DNA from: Microcoleus sp036705565
Lineage (GTDB): Bacteria; Cyanobacteriota; Cyanobacteriia; Cyanobacteriales; Microcoleaceae
Reading direction: 5' to 3' (one strand)
Assembly: GCA_036705565.1 (NCBI GenBank)
Contig: JAUBUY010000006.1
DNA: 64,000 nucleotides
This document shows, piece by piece, positions 55,772-64,000 of this stretch. Each line of letters starts with the position of its first letter. Position 1 is the first letter of the stretch. A program made the translations under genes and the position numbers. The notes beneath the pieces are model-generated. The model was not told the DNA's origin, searched no databases, and saw only the letters and a program-made list of their open reading frames with translations.

Positions 55772-57263
55772 AAAAAAATTGAGTGAGTTTCCTTAATTTC
55801 TCGATGTTCTATGTTGTGTGAAAGTTTGTACTATCGTGTTTGCCAGTCAGTTTTTTAAACTAATACTGCCACATTAACAATTGTCAAAACTGCTTGATTC
55901 CTACCATCACCCTGCTCTCATAGTTATAATTTACGAAAATAAACCGGGTTCTGGTATAATCTGAGGTTGGCTAGCGCGGAAGTTATGAAAAAACCGCGTT
56001 TCTCGCCGCCTGTAAGTCCTGTAAGTATTATTTGGCTAGTAATTATTTAGCCGTTGATGTTAGTTGTTAATTGTTAGTTTTATTTATACTAACTGCTAAC
56101 CACTAATATTACCTGCTAACTAATTACCAAAATACCGAGAAGTTGTCGATCGATCTTGTAAAGATAGATCGAATATTTGGGGTATTGCTGGCGGCATCCG
56201 CGCCGCATTCTGACCGGAAAAATTGCTGGTACTGGCGATCGAATTTATTAGTTAGTGCAATCAAGAAACAAGATATCGGAGCTTCAACCCCAAATGCCTT
56301 CTACATAAGTGCCTTCTATCTTCGATCGCCCCTGAAAGCAGAGCTCGGTCAGCTCAGCTAGTTTCACCTCCCCCCACTGTGCTGCGCGCAGCGTGAAATC
56401 CAACAGGAAGGCTGTTTCCCTCGGAGTGCTGAGCGAGCAGCAGGCAAAGCAAACAATACGCTGCGCTGAGCCTGAGATTTCGCGAAAAAATTAGCCGCGA
56501 GCCATTGTGCTCCCGCGCTGCTGTGCTTGCTGTTAATGTTTACTCGATCCATGAGCGCTTGCGGTTCTAATTTACAGAACACCCGACACCTGACGCGCTC
56601 CCGGACATAAAAGCTGTTTCTGGGCTTCTCAAATGTTTCGGTGAGGCATTCCCAGAAAAACTGTATTCCTGTAGCAGGTATTGCCAACGGCAATTCTGCT
56701 GCTACAGCTAACTAATGACCAGCCTAAGTCTTGCCCGAAGCCTCCGACAATTATTACTATTCTAATATTTGCCGACCACCGCAGGCATTTCTGGGCGCGC
56801 GGGACTGGGTACTTCACCTGTATAAGTTGGTGAAATTAGCCACCCCATAATTAAAGATAGTCGCTCTTTGACTAACTGGGCAATATCTGCTGTAATTTAT
56901 GTCATCAAATTTGATAATACTGCAGGGTTTGCAATCGAGCTGTAGTGAGTGTTACAGAGTAAAAAACTGCTGCTGATTTAGGCTATAAAAATTAAGGGAG
57001 CCCATCGCTCCTCCGGCGCAAAGCCCAGCTCACGGACCCGGCCCCTAATCCAAATTAAACTTTTGACAGGGAGCTTTTTTAACTTTCCAGAACAAAACAA
57101 AAGCCAGCTTTCAGAGAAAAAGCCGACTTTTGAGATAATTTTACCGACGAAGCGTAAAACCGCTAGCTCGCCACTGTTGCTTGGATCGCTTTCTACAATC
57201 CGAGTGCGCGAGTGCGACTACCCTGCAGAAAGTAGAAACCATACCCAAACAAAGTCTGAATGA
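55772..57263. other. 1.5-kb region without a supported gene
   Basis: 55800-56140 is AT-rich with TTAGTTGTTAA/TAACTGC-type low complexity. 56370-56620 is locally GC-rich with CTGCGCGCAG palindromes. 57000-57060 is C-rich (CCGGCGCAAAGCCCAGC). Short frames (56143-56361 plus, 56364-56693 and 56629-56817 minus, 57063-57263 plus) have no recognisable domains and may be decayed sequence. Confidence 0.5.
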
Positions 57264-58475
57264 TTAAATCCGACGGTTGCCCGTAACGCCCTGATTGGGA
57301 TCGTAAATACCAGGCGTAGTATCAACCCCTGGAGTGCCCGGTGCGCCGTAATCAGCGCGAGCACTATCGACGCTGGGATTATAGTCGTAGGTGTTCCAAT
57401 GTTGAATACCTCCGCGGCTCAGAATGCTTTCGGCTTTAGCGACTTCTGCTTCGCTGCCGTCAACCAGTACCAAGTAATCTCCTCTGGCCACGCGATCGTT
57501 GTATACTTTAGCTTCCTCTTCGGGAATTCCCATACCGACTAAAGCTCCGATCAAGCCCCCTGCTGCCGCACCCAAAGCTGTACCGGCAAGTGTAGTGGCG
57601 ATCGCCGTAGCTGAGGCTCCTGCCAGCATAATCGGCCCGATGCCCGGAATTGCCACTAGGCCCAGACCTACCAACAAGCCTGTCAAACCGCCCAAAGTGC
57701 CACCGGTGAGGGCGCCTTTTGTGGCCCCTTCATCGGCCTTGTTGTCCGTGCTGTCGTGCACGTCAATGCCTGCGATGTCGCCCTTGGAGTCAGCATCCTT
57801 AGCGATGACCGAAACCCGATTCATGTCGAAACCGGCAGTTCTCAGTTCTCCCAGTGCGTGTTCCGTCTCGTGGCGGCTTGAAAATACTCCCACGGCGCGC
57901 TTCTGGCGACCAGAAGCTCTGCGGCCGGTGTCTGCTGGCACATCGTAAATGCCCCAATCCTGAATGCCCCGCACGCTCATAATTCCTTCGGCTGTGGCAA
58001 GTTCGGCATCTGTACCTTCTACGAATACCAAATATTCTCCGCGCGAGACGCGATCGTTATAAGCTTTAGCTTTATCTTCGGGAACTCCCAAACCGACCAA
58101 ACCGCCGACCAAACCGCCTGCTGCAGCCCCAATCGCGCCTCCGACTACAGTATCTGCCAGCAGAGTTGCGATCGCACCCCCCGCCATCACCGGGCCAACT
58201 CCCGGAATCGCTAGCGCTCCAATGCTTCCGAGTAACCCAATCAAACCGCCCGTCACGACTCCCGCTGTCGCCCCTGCTTTGGCGCCACCACCGACTTTCT
58301 CGTCGGTACTCTTACCAGCGCTAGCGCCCGCAATTTCGCTGTTATCTAGCTTTTCCGCAACTACCGAAACTTTATTCATCGGAAACCCGGTACTTTGCAG
58401 CTCCATCAGGGCTAGTTCCGTATCTCGGTAATTAGAAAATGCTCCTACAGCTCGCTTGTGTTGACCTAAAGCCAT
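57264..58475 (-). CDS. Tandemly duplicated general-stress-protein-like (GSP17M/YflT) membrane protein
   Basis: From ATG 58475, preceded by AGGAGAAAA, the product has 403 residues made of two homologous halves. Each half starts with a GSP17M/YflT-like module (KRAVGAFSNYRDTELALMELQSTGFPMNKVSVVA and KRAVGVFSSRHETEHALGELRTAGFDMNRVSVIA). A Gly/Ala-rich hydrophobic region follows (VVTGGLIGLLGSIGALAIPGVGPVMAGG...), then a (D/E)YLV(F/L)V strand ending in GIQDW or GIQHW. YflT-type proteins are general-stress induced in Bacillus; the role here is unknown. A 45-residue disordered tail ends the protein. Confidence 0.85.
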   Translation of the reverse strand: MALGQHKRAVGAFSNYRDTELALMELQSTGFPMNKVSVVAEKLDNSEIAGASAGKSTDEKVGGGAKAGATAGVVTGGLIGLLGSIGALAIPGVGPVMAGGAIATLLADTVVGGAIGAAAGGLVGGLVGLGVPEDKAKAYNDRVSRGEYLVFVEGTDAELATAEGIMSVRGIQDWGIYDVPADTGRRASGRQKRAVGVFSSRHETEHALGELRTAGFDMNRVSVIAKDADSKGDIAGIDVHDSTDNKADEGATKGALTGGTLGGLTGLLVGLGLVAIPGIGPIMLAGASATAIATTLAGTALGAAAGGLIGALVGMGIPEEEAKVYNDRVARGDYLVLVDGSEAEVAKAESILSRGGIQHWNTYDYNPSVDSARADYGAPGTPGVDTTPGIYDPNQGVTGNRRI

Positions 58476-58866
58476 TTTTTTTCTCCTGAAAAATATACTA
58501 CTTTTACACAACCACAGAATTTATGCTCTGCCATCAATCACATTTAGTCATTTTTTCCCAACAATTTTCATCGGTCGCTGGGAATAACTTCCCACTCTAT
58601 CTTCAGGTTGGTTTCCCACTCTTTTTCCGGGATGGGAAATCGGAAATTGGGAAGGGGAAGTTGCAGGTATTGCGTGAGTTTTGAATGGGTGAATTTAAAA
58701 TTCAATTTAAACTCTTTCACTTTAAAACCCAGCTCTCCCTAGATAGTCACCTAAGCATTGTAATCTGCTCCGCAAGCAATCTTACAATGCCAAACTTTAC
58801 CCTCTTCCCTCAGACTTCTCTCCTACTAGATAACTACATCTTTCCCTCGGACTTCTTCCGGCTCAT

Positions 58867-59349
58867 TTATTGATTGCTGCTAGGCGATGCGGGTGCAGCG
58901 GGGGCGACAACAGCCGTAACATTCACATCTTTGACACCCTTAATCTCTTTAGCTAGCGGCTCAATTTTAGCTAGATCAGTTTGATTGGGAACTGTGCCAC
59001 CTACGGTGACAAGCCCGTCTTTGGCCTCCACAGTTAGCTGACCTTTAGTGATGTTTACTTCTAACTTGGACCGCACTTCACTTTGCAGGTCGCCATCGGC
59101 TCTTATGGCATCGCCTCCCGTCACATTGTTGCGCTGTTCTCTGGCCCTAATATCAGAATTTGCTTGGTTTTGGCGAATCTGGCTAGTGGCGTCACCCTGA
59201 GTTTTTTGAACTGTCTCGGCTGGGGGCGGGCTAGTGGTATTTCCTGTGGCCGAATTAGGAGCATCAGCGCTCGTTTTAGCCACGTCGCTGCAAGCAGCAC
59301 CTCCAAATAATAGGATGCCGCTGAGGAGAATTGGTGTTAATTTGTTCAT
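58867..59349 (-). CDS. BON-domain lipoprotein
   Basis: The 160-residue protein has a lipoprotein signal (MNKLTPILLSGILLFGGAAC, lipobox GGAAC with Cys20), a low-complexity linker (21-80) and a BON domain at about 82-150. The BON domain reads RADGDLQSEVRSKLEVNITKGQLTVEAKDGLVTVGGTVPNQTDLAKIEPLAKEIKGVKDVNVTAVV. BON domains bind phospholipid or envelope components and protect against osmotic shock. It is downstream of, and on the same strand as, other envelope genes but separated by more than 300 bases. Confidence 0.9.
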   Translation of the reverse strand: MNKLTPILLSGILLFGGAACSDVAKTSADAPNSATGNTTSPPPAETVQKTQGDATSQIRQNQANSDIRAREQRNNVTGGDAIRADGDLQSEVRSKLEVNITKGQLTVEAKDGLVTVGGTVPNQTDLAKIEPLAKEIKGVKDVNVTAVVAPAAPASPSSNQ

Positions 59350-59829
59350 AATAGGTTAATACCCTCCGGGTAAGCTTTCTATGAGGCTGACTTAGTTGAG
59401 CCAGATGGGAGCGAGATGGAGCAAGACAGCATCTTTGTTTGTGCTTTCTGGTTTGTGCTTTCTGCAATTTAAAAATCCTTATATCAAATATATAAACTTG
59501 AGCAAGTATCTACATCGCTCCACGGGTGTAAAATTTATCTATGTCGTTAGATAGAGTACAAAAAATACAATAAGGTATTACGTGAAATCAAGCGTAATTT
59601 AGTTCTGACTACATTCTTCCTCAAAAACGCGGTTGATGGGAATCTTTTTTGTTGCCCAAGTCAAGATTTTCCTGAACACCCAGTTGCCAAGCATAAGTTT
59701 TATTAATAAATTAGATAACCGCTCCCCACTCGTTTTTCTCTCTTTCCTGGAATCTGTGACTTATTCCTTCAACATTTCTCCGTTAAATCCGTTAAATATC
59801 GTACACTACCCATTACCCAACTTCCTGCT

Positions 59830-60384
59830 TCAAAATAAACGAAAAGAGTCGAGAAATTTTTGAGCATTTTCGGGTTCTGAGGTAGTGGCTACCAGCCCAT
59901 AAACGCGCGTTTCTACCAAAAAAACTTGACCTACACCTACAGGTTCAGTAGGGGAAAGTGGCTGAAACTCAAACTCTTTTCCCGGATAGCCTCCGAGGGA
60001 AATATCCCGCACTTGCAAGACTTTAGCATTCGCCCCTACGACGAAAAAATCAACTGCACTATTTAAAGTTATTCTGATATTATTGATATTATTGTTAGTC
60101 AGGCGAAAATCTAGGTCAAAGTATTGAAGCAAATAAGTTTCTTTGTTTTTAAAGTTCGATCGGTATGTATGAGCAATAATTTGATTTGAAAAAATTTCAT
60201 AATTAATTTTGGGATTTGCCGGCATATCGATCGCAAACTGACCCATCGCTGAGCAAAATGGCTGCCACTCTGGCATCTGAATGGCTGTCCGCAGCGGGGC
60301 TGGTTGAGATGCAGCAGGACGGGCAAACTTGACAGGGTATGAAAGTAATGTAGCAGTAACTAGAAGTAAATACAGAAATTTCAT
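59830..60384 (-). CDS. Exported protein, possible PsbP/MOG1-like fold
   Basis: From ATG 60384 the product has 184 residues with a signal peptide (MKFLYLLLVTATLLSYPVKFARPAASQ). The mature part contains GQFAIDMPANPKINYE, ETYLLQYFDLDF and DISLGGYPGKEFEFQPLSPTEPVGVGQVFLVETRVYGLVATTSEPENAQKFLDSFRLF. This pattern of strand-helix elements and the closing FxDSFxL occurs in cyanobacterial PsbP-like/MOG1-like proteins; the assignment is by pattern only. It is divergent from the SLH-type gene, sharing a 69-base promoter region. Confidence 0.65.
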   Translation of the reverse strand: MKFLYLLLVTATLLSYPVKFARPAASQPAPLRTAIQMPEWQPFCSAMGQFAIDMPANPKINYEIFSNQIIAHTYRSNFKNKETYLLQYFDLDFRLTNNNINNIRITLNSAVDFFVVGANAKVLQVRDISLGGYPGKEFEFQPLSPTEPVGVGQVFLVETRVYGLVATTSEPENAQKFLDSFRLF

Positions 60385-60453
60385 TTGGGTAATAAATATA
60401 TTTGCCCGATCGATCTGCGCTAGCCTAGAAATATATCCGCAAAGGGGGGATTT

Positions 60454-61854
60454 ATGCTGAATATTATATTTACTCAACGGCGAGGCAACTCTCAAGGACG
60501 CTCTAAAATCACTAAAACCAATAAAACTAATATACTCGCTGCTGTAAATACTTGGCTGGCTGTGTGTCTGCTGGCTGCTGTCACAGGTTGTGCAAACAGC
60601 CCCAACAGCAAGGCACTTGAAGAATCTTTAGCCGCCGATCCGAAATTAAAACAAAATCCAGTGGTTTTCTCTTCCCCGCCACCAGCGACAGCAATTGAGA
60701 CAAACTCTACCGCCAAACTTCCTCCCGATTTCCCGACAGAGATTCCACTCTATCCTAACGCTGAGTTAATCGAAGTTACTGGGCAAACCGATCCGTCGCA
60801 AAAAAATGTGCGGCTGCGCTGGGAAAGCACAGATCCGGTTAATTCGGTTGGGAACTTTTACTCTACAGAGTTTGGGCGTCGCAACTGGGAAATAGTCAGC
60901 CGCCCCACCGCCGAGGGACAAGGTTCTTTGGTAGCAACGCGAGATAATTTACGGGTAACAGTGTCGCTTTCTCCTACTCAAAAAGTAGGGGGTTCTACAG
61001 AATTTGCGATCGACTACAGCAAAGAAAGCCCCGAAATTGCCGCCAGTCCCCAACCTAATAATTCCGAGTCTAGCGCATCTCCAACCGCTTCACCAACTCC
61101 CTCTAATTCAGAGGGAACTATTCCAACACCATCCGCATCGCCAAAATCAGCACAAGTTAGCCAACTAGACACCCAAATTCCTCAACAGTTGCGGCAGTTT
61201 GTGGCAGATTTAAGTCAGTTGGAAGTGCTGAAAGTGCGAACGACCGAAAGTGCTAATTTAGAAAGTGGCCGCACTTTACCCAAACCCAACAAAATTGTCA
61301 CTCGCCGCGAATACGCCCGCTGGTTAGTAGCAGCTAACAATCAGATTTATGTTAGCCGTCAAGCCAAACAAATTAGATTAGCAGTAGACTCTAGCGAACC
61401 GGCTTTTTCTGACGTACCCAAAACTGATCCGGATTTTTCAGCAATTCAAGGTTTAGCAGAAGCCGGTGTAATTCCCAGTTCGCTTTCTGGAGAAACTAAA
61501 GATGTGAAATTTCGCCCGGATGCACCTTTAACTCGCGAAACAATGATTCTCTGGAAAGTGCCTTTAGATAGTCGTCAAGTTTTACCGACAGCTAACATTG
61601 AAGGAGTGAAAGAAAAGTGGGGTTTTCAAGATGCTTCTAAGATTGATTCCCAGGCGTCGCGGGCAGTTTTAGCTGATTTTAACAATGGAGATTTGGCGAA
61701 TATTCGCCGGGTTTTTGGTTTTACTACTTTGTTTCAGCCGAAGAAATCAGTCACTCGTGCCGAAGCTGCTGCTAGTTTGTGGTATTTTGGCGTTCAAGAT
61801 CAGGGATTGTCTGCTAAAGATGCCCTGGAAGCAAAGTCTCCACCTGCTGAGTAG
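60454..61854 (+). CDS. Lipoprotein with C-terminal S-layer-homology (SLH) region
   Basis: The 466-residue protein starts at ATG 60454 with AAAGGGGGG upstream. A hydrophobic stretch ends in a lipobox (LLAAVTGC). A globular domain at about 85-190 starts IPLYPNAELIEVTG. A Ser/Pro-rich linker (195-235) and SLH-type segments follow: VTRREYARWLVAANNQIY, PAFSDVPKTDPDFSAIQGLAEAGVIP, FRPDAPLTRETMILWKVPL and VTRAEAAASLWYFG. SLH repeats tether proteins to the cell wall. It is probably an envelope lipoprotein bridging membrane and peptidoglycan. Confidence 0.82.
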   Translation: MLNIIFTQRRGNSQGRSKITKTNKTNILAAVNTWLAVCLLAAVTGCANSPNSKALEESLAADPKLKQNPVVFSSPPPATAIETNSTAKLPPDFPTEIPLYPNAELIEVTGQTDPSQKNVRLRWESTDPVNSVGNFYSTEFGRRNWEIVSRPTAEGQGSLVATRDNLRVTVSLSPTQKVGGSTEFAIDYSKESPEIAASPQPNNSESSASPTASPTPSNSEGTIPTPSASPKSAQVSQLDTQIPQQLRQFVADLSQLEVLKVRTTESANLESGRTLPKPNKIVTRREYARWLVAANNQIYVSRQAKQIRLAVDSSEPAFSDVPKTDPDFSAIQGLAEAGVIPSSLSGETKDVKFRPDAPLTRETMILWKVPLDSRQVLPTANIEGVKEKWGFQDASKIDSQASRAVLADFNNGDLANIRRVFGFTTLFQPKKSVTRAEAAASLWYFGVQDQGLSAKDALEAKSPPAE

Positions 61855-61902
61855 AGTTGTTTGGGGTTGTTAAAAGTTTTGAACACAGCATCTACTTAGC
61901 CA

Positions 61903-61940
61903 AAACAAAGCAACCGGGTTTTTTTTCTGTAAGCAAACCC
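61903..61940. terminator. ACCGGGTTTTTTTT / AAACCCGGTTTTT hairpin
   Basis: CAACCGGGTTTTTTTTC and GCAAACCCGGTTTTTG pair to form a stem followed by T-runs, 50 bases after the SLH-type gene stop. It belongs to the GAAACCGGGTTT family of the 4384-4699 array. Confidence 0.7.
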
Positions 61941-62294
61941 GGTTTTTGCGTCCAAGACTGACGAAATTGTACCAATTTTTGATTGATCGGCTTGCGATCG
62001 CCCCCCACAAAAATTGCAGCTTGAGTTTCTAGGATTTCTGTGAATATGGCTGACCCAGAAACCGACTTTTATCTACGAAAATGCCCAATACAACGCGAGG
62101 CATATCCGCTGAAAAACCTTGTTTTTTTAATTTCTATGGGCGAGTCATCGTCAAAATTTATTCCATAAATTATACATCGGCTTTTCTGTCCTTGTGGCCT
62201 ACCCTAGGGGATAGATTTTTTTTAAATCTTAATTTCTGTATCCTGGCATACAACCGCTGCATTTGGCGGGCAAATTTTCTACATATTTTAACTA

Positions 62295-62400
62295 ATATCG
62301 TTTCCGGTTGTATCGGAATGATTTAACCGCAGAGGGCGCTCCAGAACGCAGAGGGAGAGAATACAGAGAGGAATAATTCCGATGCTACCGGATTTGATAT
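62295..62400 (+). mobile_element. MITE with ATATCAAWTCCG ends, third copy
   Basis: 106 bp from ATATCGTTTCCGG to CGGATTTGATAT with interior AACCGCAGAGGGCGC and GAATACAGAGAGG. Its right end lies 97 bases before the sensor gene. Confidence 0.7.
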
Positions 62401-62497
62401 AACACGTTGTTCAAAACTCTCAGTAGGATTCCGGATGGCTTAGCGGCCTTAACGATAAATGAAATACAGTGTTTGAGCTCTTGGAGAGCATTTTTTA

Positions 62498-63532
62498 ATG
62501 TACGATATTACCTTATTTACCCCGCAAGACATGGCGAAATGCAGCTTAGTCCTGCGCCAGTTCGGTAGAAATACTGCTAGTATGGAAGCCAGCAGCCAGA
62601 AGATTGTTAACTATATTTACCGACATTTTTGCGATTCGCAAACTGGAGAAAATACCTGTGCTTTAGTGCGTTTGTTCAAAACTCATCCCTACGGGGAGTT
62701 AGAAGACTCATTGCAACAATCCGCGCGCCGCTTGATGAAGGGCAATTCCCCCGCCGCCGACATGAAATGTTGGACTCTGCTAGCAGCAGCAGGCACAGAA
62801 CCGCAGTGGAATTCTCGGCACACCGCAGCAGACAATACAGCTATTCCATTAGTTAGCACAAGATTAGTGGCTCAAATGCCGGCGATTTCGGAAATAATCC
62901 GGCAGTTTGGTTTAGACATTCCTACATTCCTCGGAATAGAGCGAGAAAGGTTCCTGCAATTAGAACCCGCAGTATTAAATATTTTTCACGTATCAGAGGC
63001 AAAAGGCAGCCCCTTTATTCCTGAGCAAAATTCTTTAATTATCCCCTACCACGTCAAGTCTGTCTTGGCATTTGGGGGACTTCTGCCGTCAGGAAGTGTG
63101 TTTGCGGTAGTGATGTTCCTAAAAGTTAAAATTCCCCAAAGCACGGCTGAAATGTTTAAAGATTTGGCACTTAGTGTCAAAACCGCATTATCTGTGCCCG
63201 AAAAAAAAAGTGTTTTTGACTATTCAGAAATTTCTAAAATTTTTGTTACTAATAACAATATTGCCGAAACCCAATTACTTGAATATCAGGTGGCTAATCT
63301 GATTCAATTGCTGGACTTTTCAGAACAAGAAATGCTCAGACAAGCCGCTCGGTTTCAAGAGACAATTGACAATTTACAGCGCGAACTTGCCGACTACAAA
63401 AATAAGGAAGAAGCTTTCAAAGTAAGCCAAAATTCATTTACAGGCATCCTCAATATTCCCAAAGATGCTATTGTGCGCGTAGAGGAAAATCAAGGAATTC
63501 AGCGTTTTAATCAAGGGGAAGAACAAATTTAA
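62498..63532 (+). CDS. Sensor-type protein truncated inside a PAS domain
   Basis: The first about 240 residues match the N-terminal sensory module found ahead of PAS/GAF histidine kinases and PP2C phosphatases: YDITLFTPQDMAKCSLVLRQFG, NTCALVRLFKTHPYGELEDSLQQ, MKCWTLLAAAGTEPQWNSRHTAADNTAIPL, VFHVSEAKGSPFIPEQNSLIIPYHVKSVLAFGGLLPSGSVFAVVMFLK. A coiled coil (about 270-305) follows, then what looks like the first strands of a PAS domain (ILNIPKDAIVRVEENQGIQRFNQGEEQI). The stop comes where FGY...AEE would be expected. No kinase or other output domain remains. The MITE at 63550 begins 17 bases later. Either a truncated gene or a stand-alone sensor. Confidence 0.7.
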   Translation: MYDITLFTPQDMAKCSLVLRQFGRNTASMEASSQKIVNYIYRHFCDSQTGENTCALVRLFKTHPYGELEDSLQQSARRLMKGNSPAADMKCWTLLAAAGTEPQWNSRHTAADNTAIPLVSTRLVAQMPAISEIIRQFGLDIPTFLGIERERFLQLEPAVLNIFHVSEAKGSPFIPEQNSLIIPYHVKSVLAFGGLLPSGSVFAVVMFLKVKIPQSTAEMFKDLALSVKTALSVPEKKSVFDYSEISKIFVTNNNIAETQLLEYQVANLIQLLDFSEQEMLRQAARFQETIDNLQRELADYKNKEEAFKVSQNSFTGILNIPKDAIVRVEENQGIQRFNQGEEQI

Positions 63533-63549
63533 ACTAAGCTCTGTGTTTA

Positions 63550-63651
63550 GGAATGAGAATTAAATAACTTCCACTCTTGAAAGTGGGATGGGCCTAAGAG
63601 CCCATCCCACAATAACAATTAAAATTGTAAGTTATTTAATTCGCGATCCTT
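63550..63651. mobile_element. MITE-like element with TTAAATAACTT inverted ends, copy 2
   Basis: Same ends and flanks as 39599-39729 but with the inner palindrome reduced to GTGGGATGGGCC...CCATCCCAC. It lies directly after the truncated sensor gene. Confidence 0.8.
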
Positions 63652-63659
63652 AGCAACCA

Positions 63660-63838
63660 GGCTGACGGGGTTGTCACGCCGTCAGAGCAATAGGTAAAGT
63701 TAAATGAAATTTTAATAAAATTGAAAAAAGTCAAAAGTAAGAAAGCTTTCAGTAAAAACAAGTTTTTTTACTTTTGGCTTTTGACTTTTGACTTTTAGCA
63801 CATCGAGTATTCAACTCAAAACTCAAAACTAAAAACTC
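63660..63838. repeat. Hairpin and TTTTGAC heptamers at the right edge
   Basis: A CTGACGG/CCGTCAG hairpin (63661-63686) is followed by AT-rich sequence, TTTTGAC heptamers (about 63768-63798) and CAAAACT repeats up to the stop codon of the partial gene. Confidence 0.75.
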
Positions 63839-64000
63839 TTAAGGCGCTGCTGCTGCCCTGCGGTTGGCAACAATCAGGTTAGCCTGATATTCTGCCGCTT
63901 TTTGCTGAGCCTTTTGATAGTTAGGGCTGGTTGACGGTACGGCTCTCATGAGCTTAACCGCTTGTTGCCACTGGCTTGCTACTGCGATCCACTCATTTTG
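63839..64000 (-). CDS. Partial gene: C-terminal 53 residues of a helical, repeat-like protein
   Basis: The minus-strand frame enters from beyond the window edge and ends at TAA (63839-63841). It reads QNEWIAVASQWQQAVKLMRAVPSTSPNYQKAQQKAAEYQANLIVANRRAAAAP. The W..VA..W.QA..LM..VP..S.NY..A..K..EY pattern is a cyanobacterial C-terminal helical (TPR-like) module attached to diverse exported proteins. The upstream domains, and hence the function, are outside the window. Confidence 0.75.
   Translation of the reverse strand, partial: QNEWIAVASQWQQAVKLMRAVPSTSPNYQKAQQKAAEYQANLIVANRRAAAAP

Noticed and set aside
56143..56361. 72-codon plus-strand ORF
   Set aside because: No domain, no ribosome binding site and it sits in a patchwork non-coding region.
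56629..56817. Minus-strand ORF with IVIIVGGFG, resembling a Rossmann start
   Set aside because: The dinucleotide-binding glycine pattern is incomplete and the following residues do not match an oxidoreductase; at best a decayed fragment.

Overview
The window reads as chromosomal DNA of a filamentous, non-heterocystous cyanobacterium (Oscillatoria/Microcoleus/Phormidium-like). The evidence is: very frequent HIP1 palindromes (GCGATCGC and CGATCG); ntcA; an omega-3 acyl-lipid desaturase; tocopherol cyclase; a ResB/CcdA (system II) cytochrome c maturation pair; DUF1830, DUF3084 and DUF3352 proteins; abundant pentapeptide-repeat proteins; and intergenic regions full of heptameric short tandem repeats and MITE-like palindromes. 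The genus-level guess is inference; no rRNA or tRNA gene was found.

Layout. 0-6 kb: ntcA, a DUF3084 coiled-coil membrane protein, an FGE-sulfatase-fold protein whose C-terminus looks like a diversity-generating retroelement (DGR) variable region, a four-unit tandem hairpin array, a YqgF-like protein and a small secreted protein. 6-20 kb: a B12-binding-type radical SAM protein, DUF1830, a membrane protein, desB, purF, a ParD/ParE-type toxin-antitoxin pair, a Ser/Thr kinase fused to an FGE domain, and purL with an in-frame repeat insertion. 20-30 kb: pentapeptide, Uma2 and DUF3352 proteins, PBP2, cysE, a PPOX-family protein, tocopherol cyclase, a cupredoxin and clpS. 30-40 kb: an anaerobic fermentation block (pflB-pflA-adhE) divergent from an ADP-forming acyl-CoA synthetase/GNAT fusion, with a structured candidate RNA between them. 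40-52 kb: sodB, PsiE, an exported PrxQ-type peroxiredoxin, a cyclophilin-RTX fusion, TPR and pentapeptide proteins, ccdA and ccs1, a TerB-like membrane protein and queF. 52-64 kb: speD, a histidine kinase remnant, a lone tnpB, a long pentapeptide protein, a 1.5 kb gene-poor stretch, stress, BON and SLH-type envelope proteins, a sensor protein cut off inside its PAS domain, and a partial gene at the right edge.

Functional links. The pfl/adh genes and the ADP-forming acetyl-CoA synthetase fit dark, anoxic mixed-acid fermentation: pyruvate to formate plus acetyl-CoA, then ethanol or acetate plus ATP. The GNAT domain of the synthetase could couple acetyl-CoA status to protein acetylation. CcdA and Ccs1 act together in cytochrome c maturation. 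PurF and PurL belong to one pathway. SodB, PsiE and the peroxiredoxin lie close together, the first and last being oxidative-stress functions. The two FGE-fold proteins are probably receptor/display or signalling proteins rather than sulfatase activators.

Most of the unusual content is repeat biology: several palindromic element families, one nested insertion, repeats that abut start codons or supply stop codons, and an insertion translated inside purL. No CRISPR array, tRNA, rRNA or prophage is visible.
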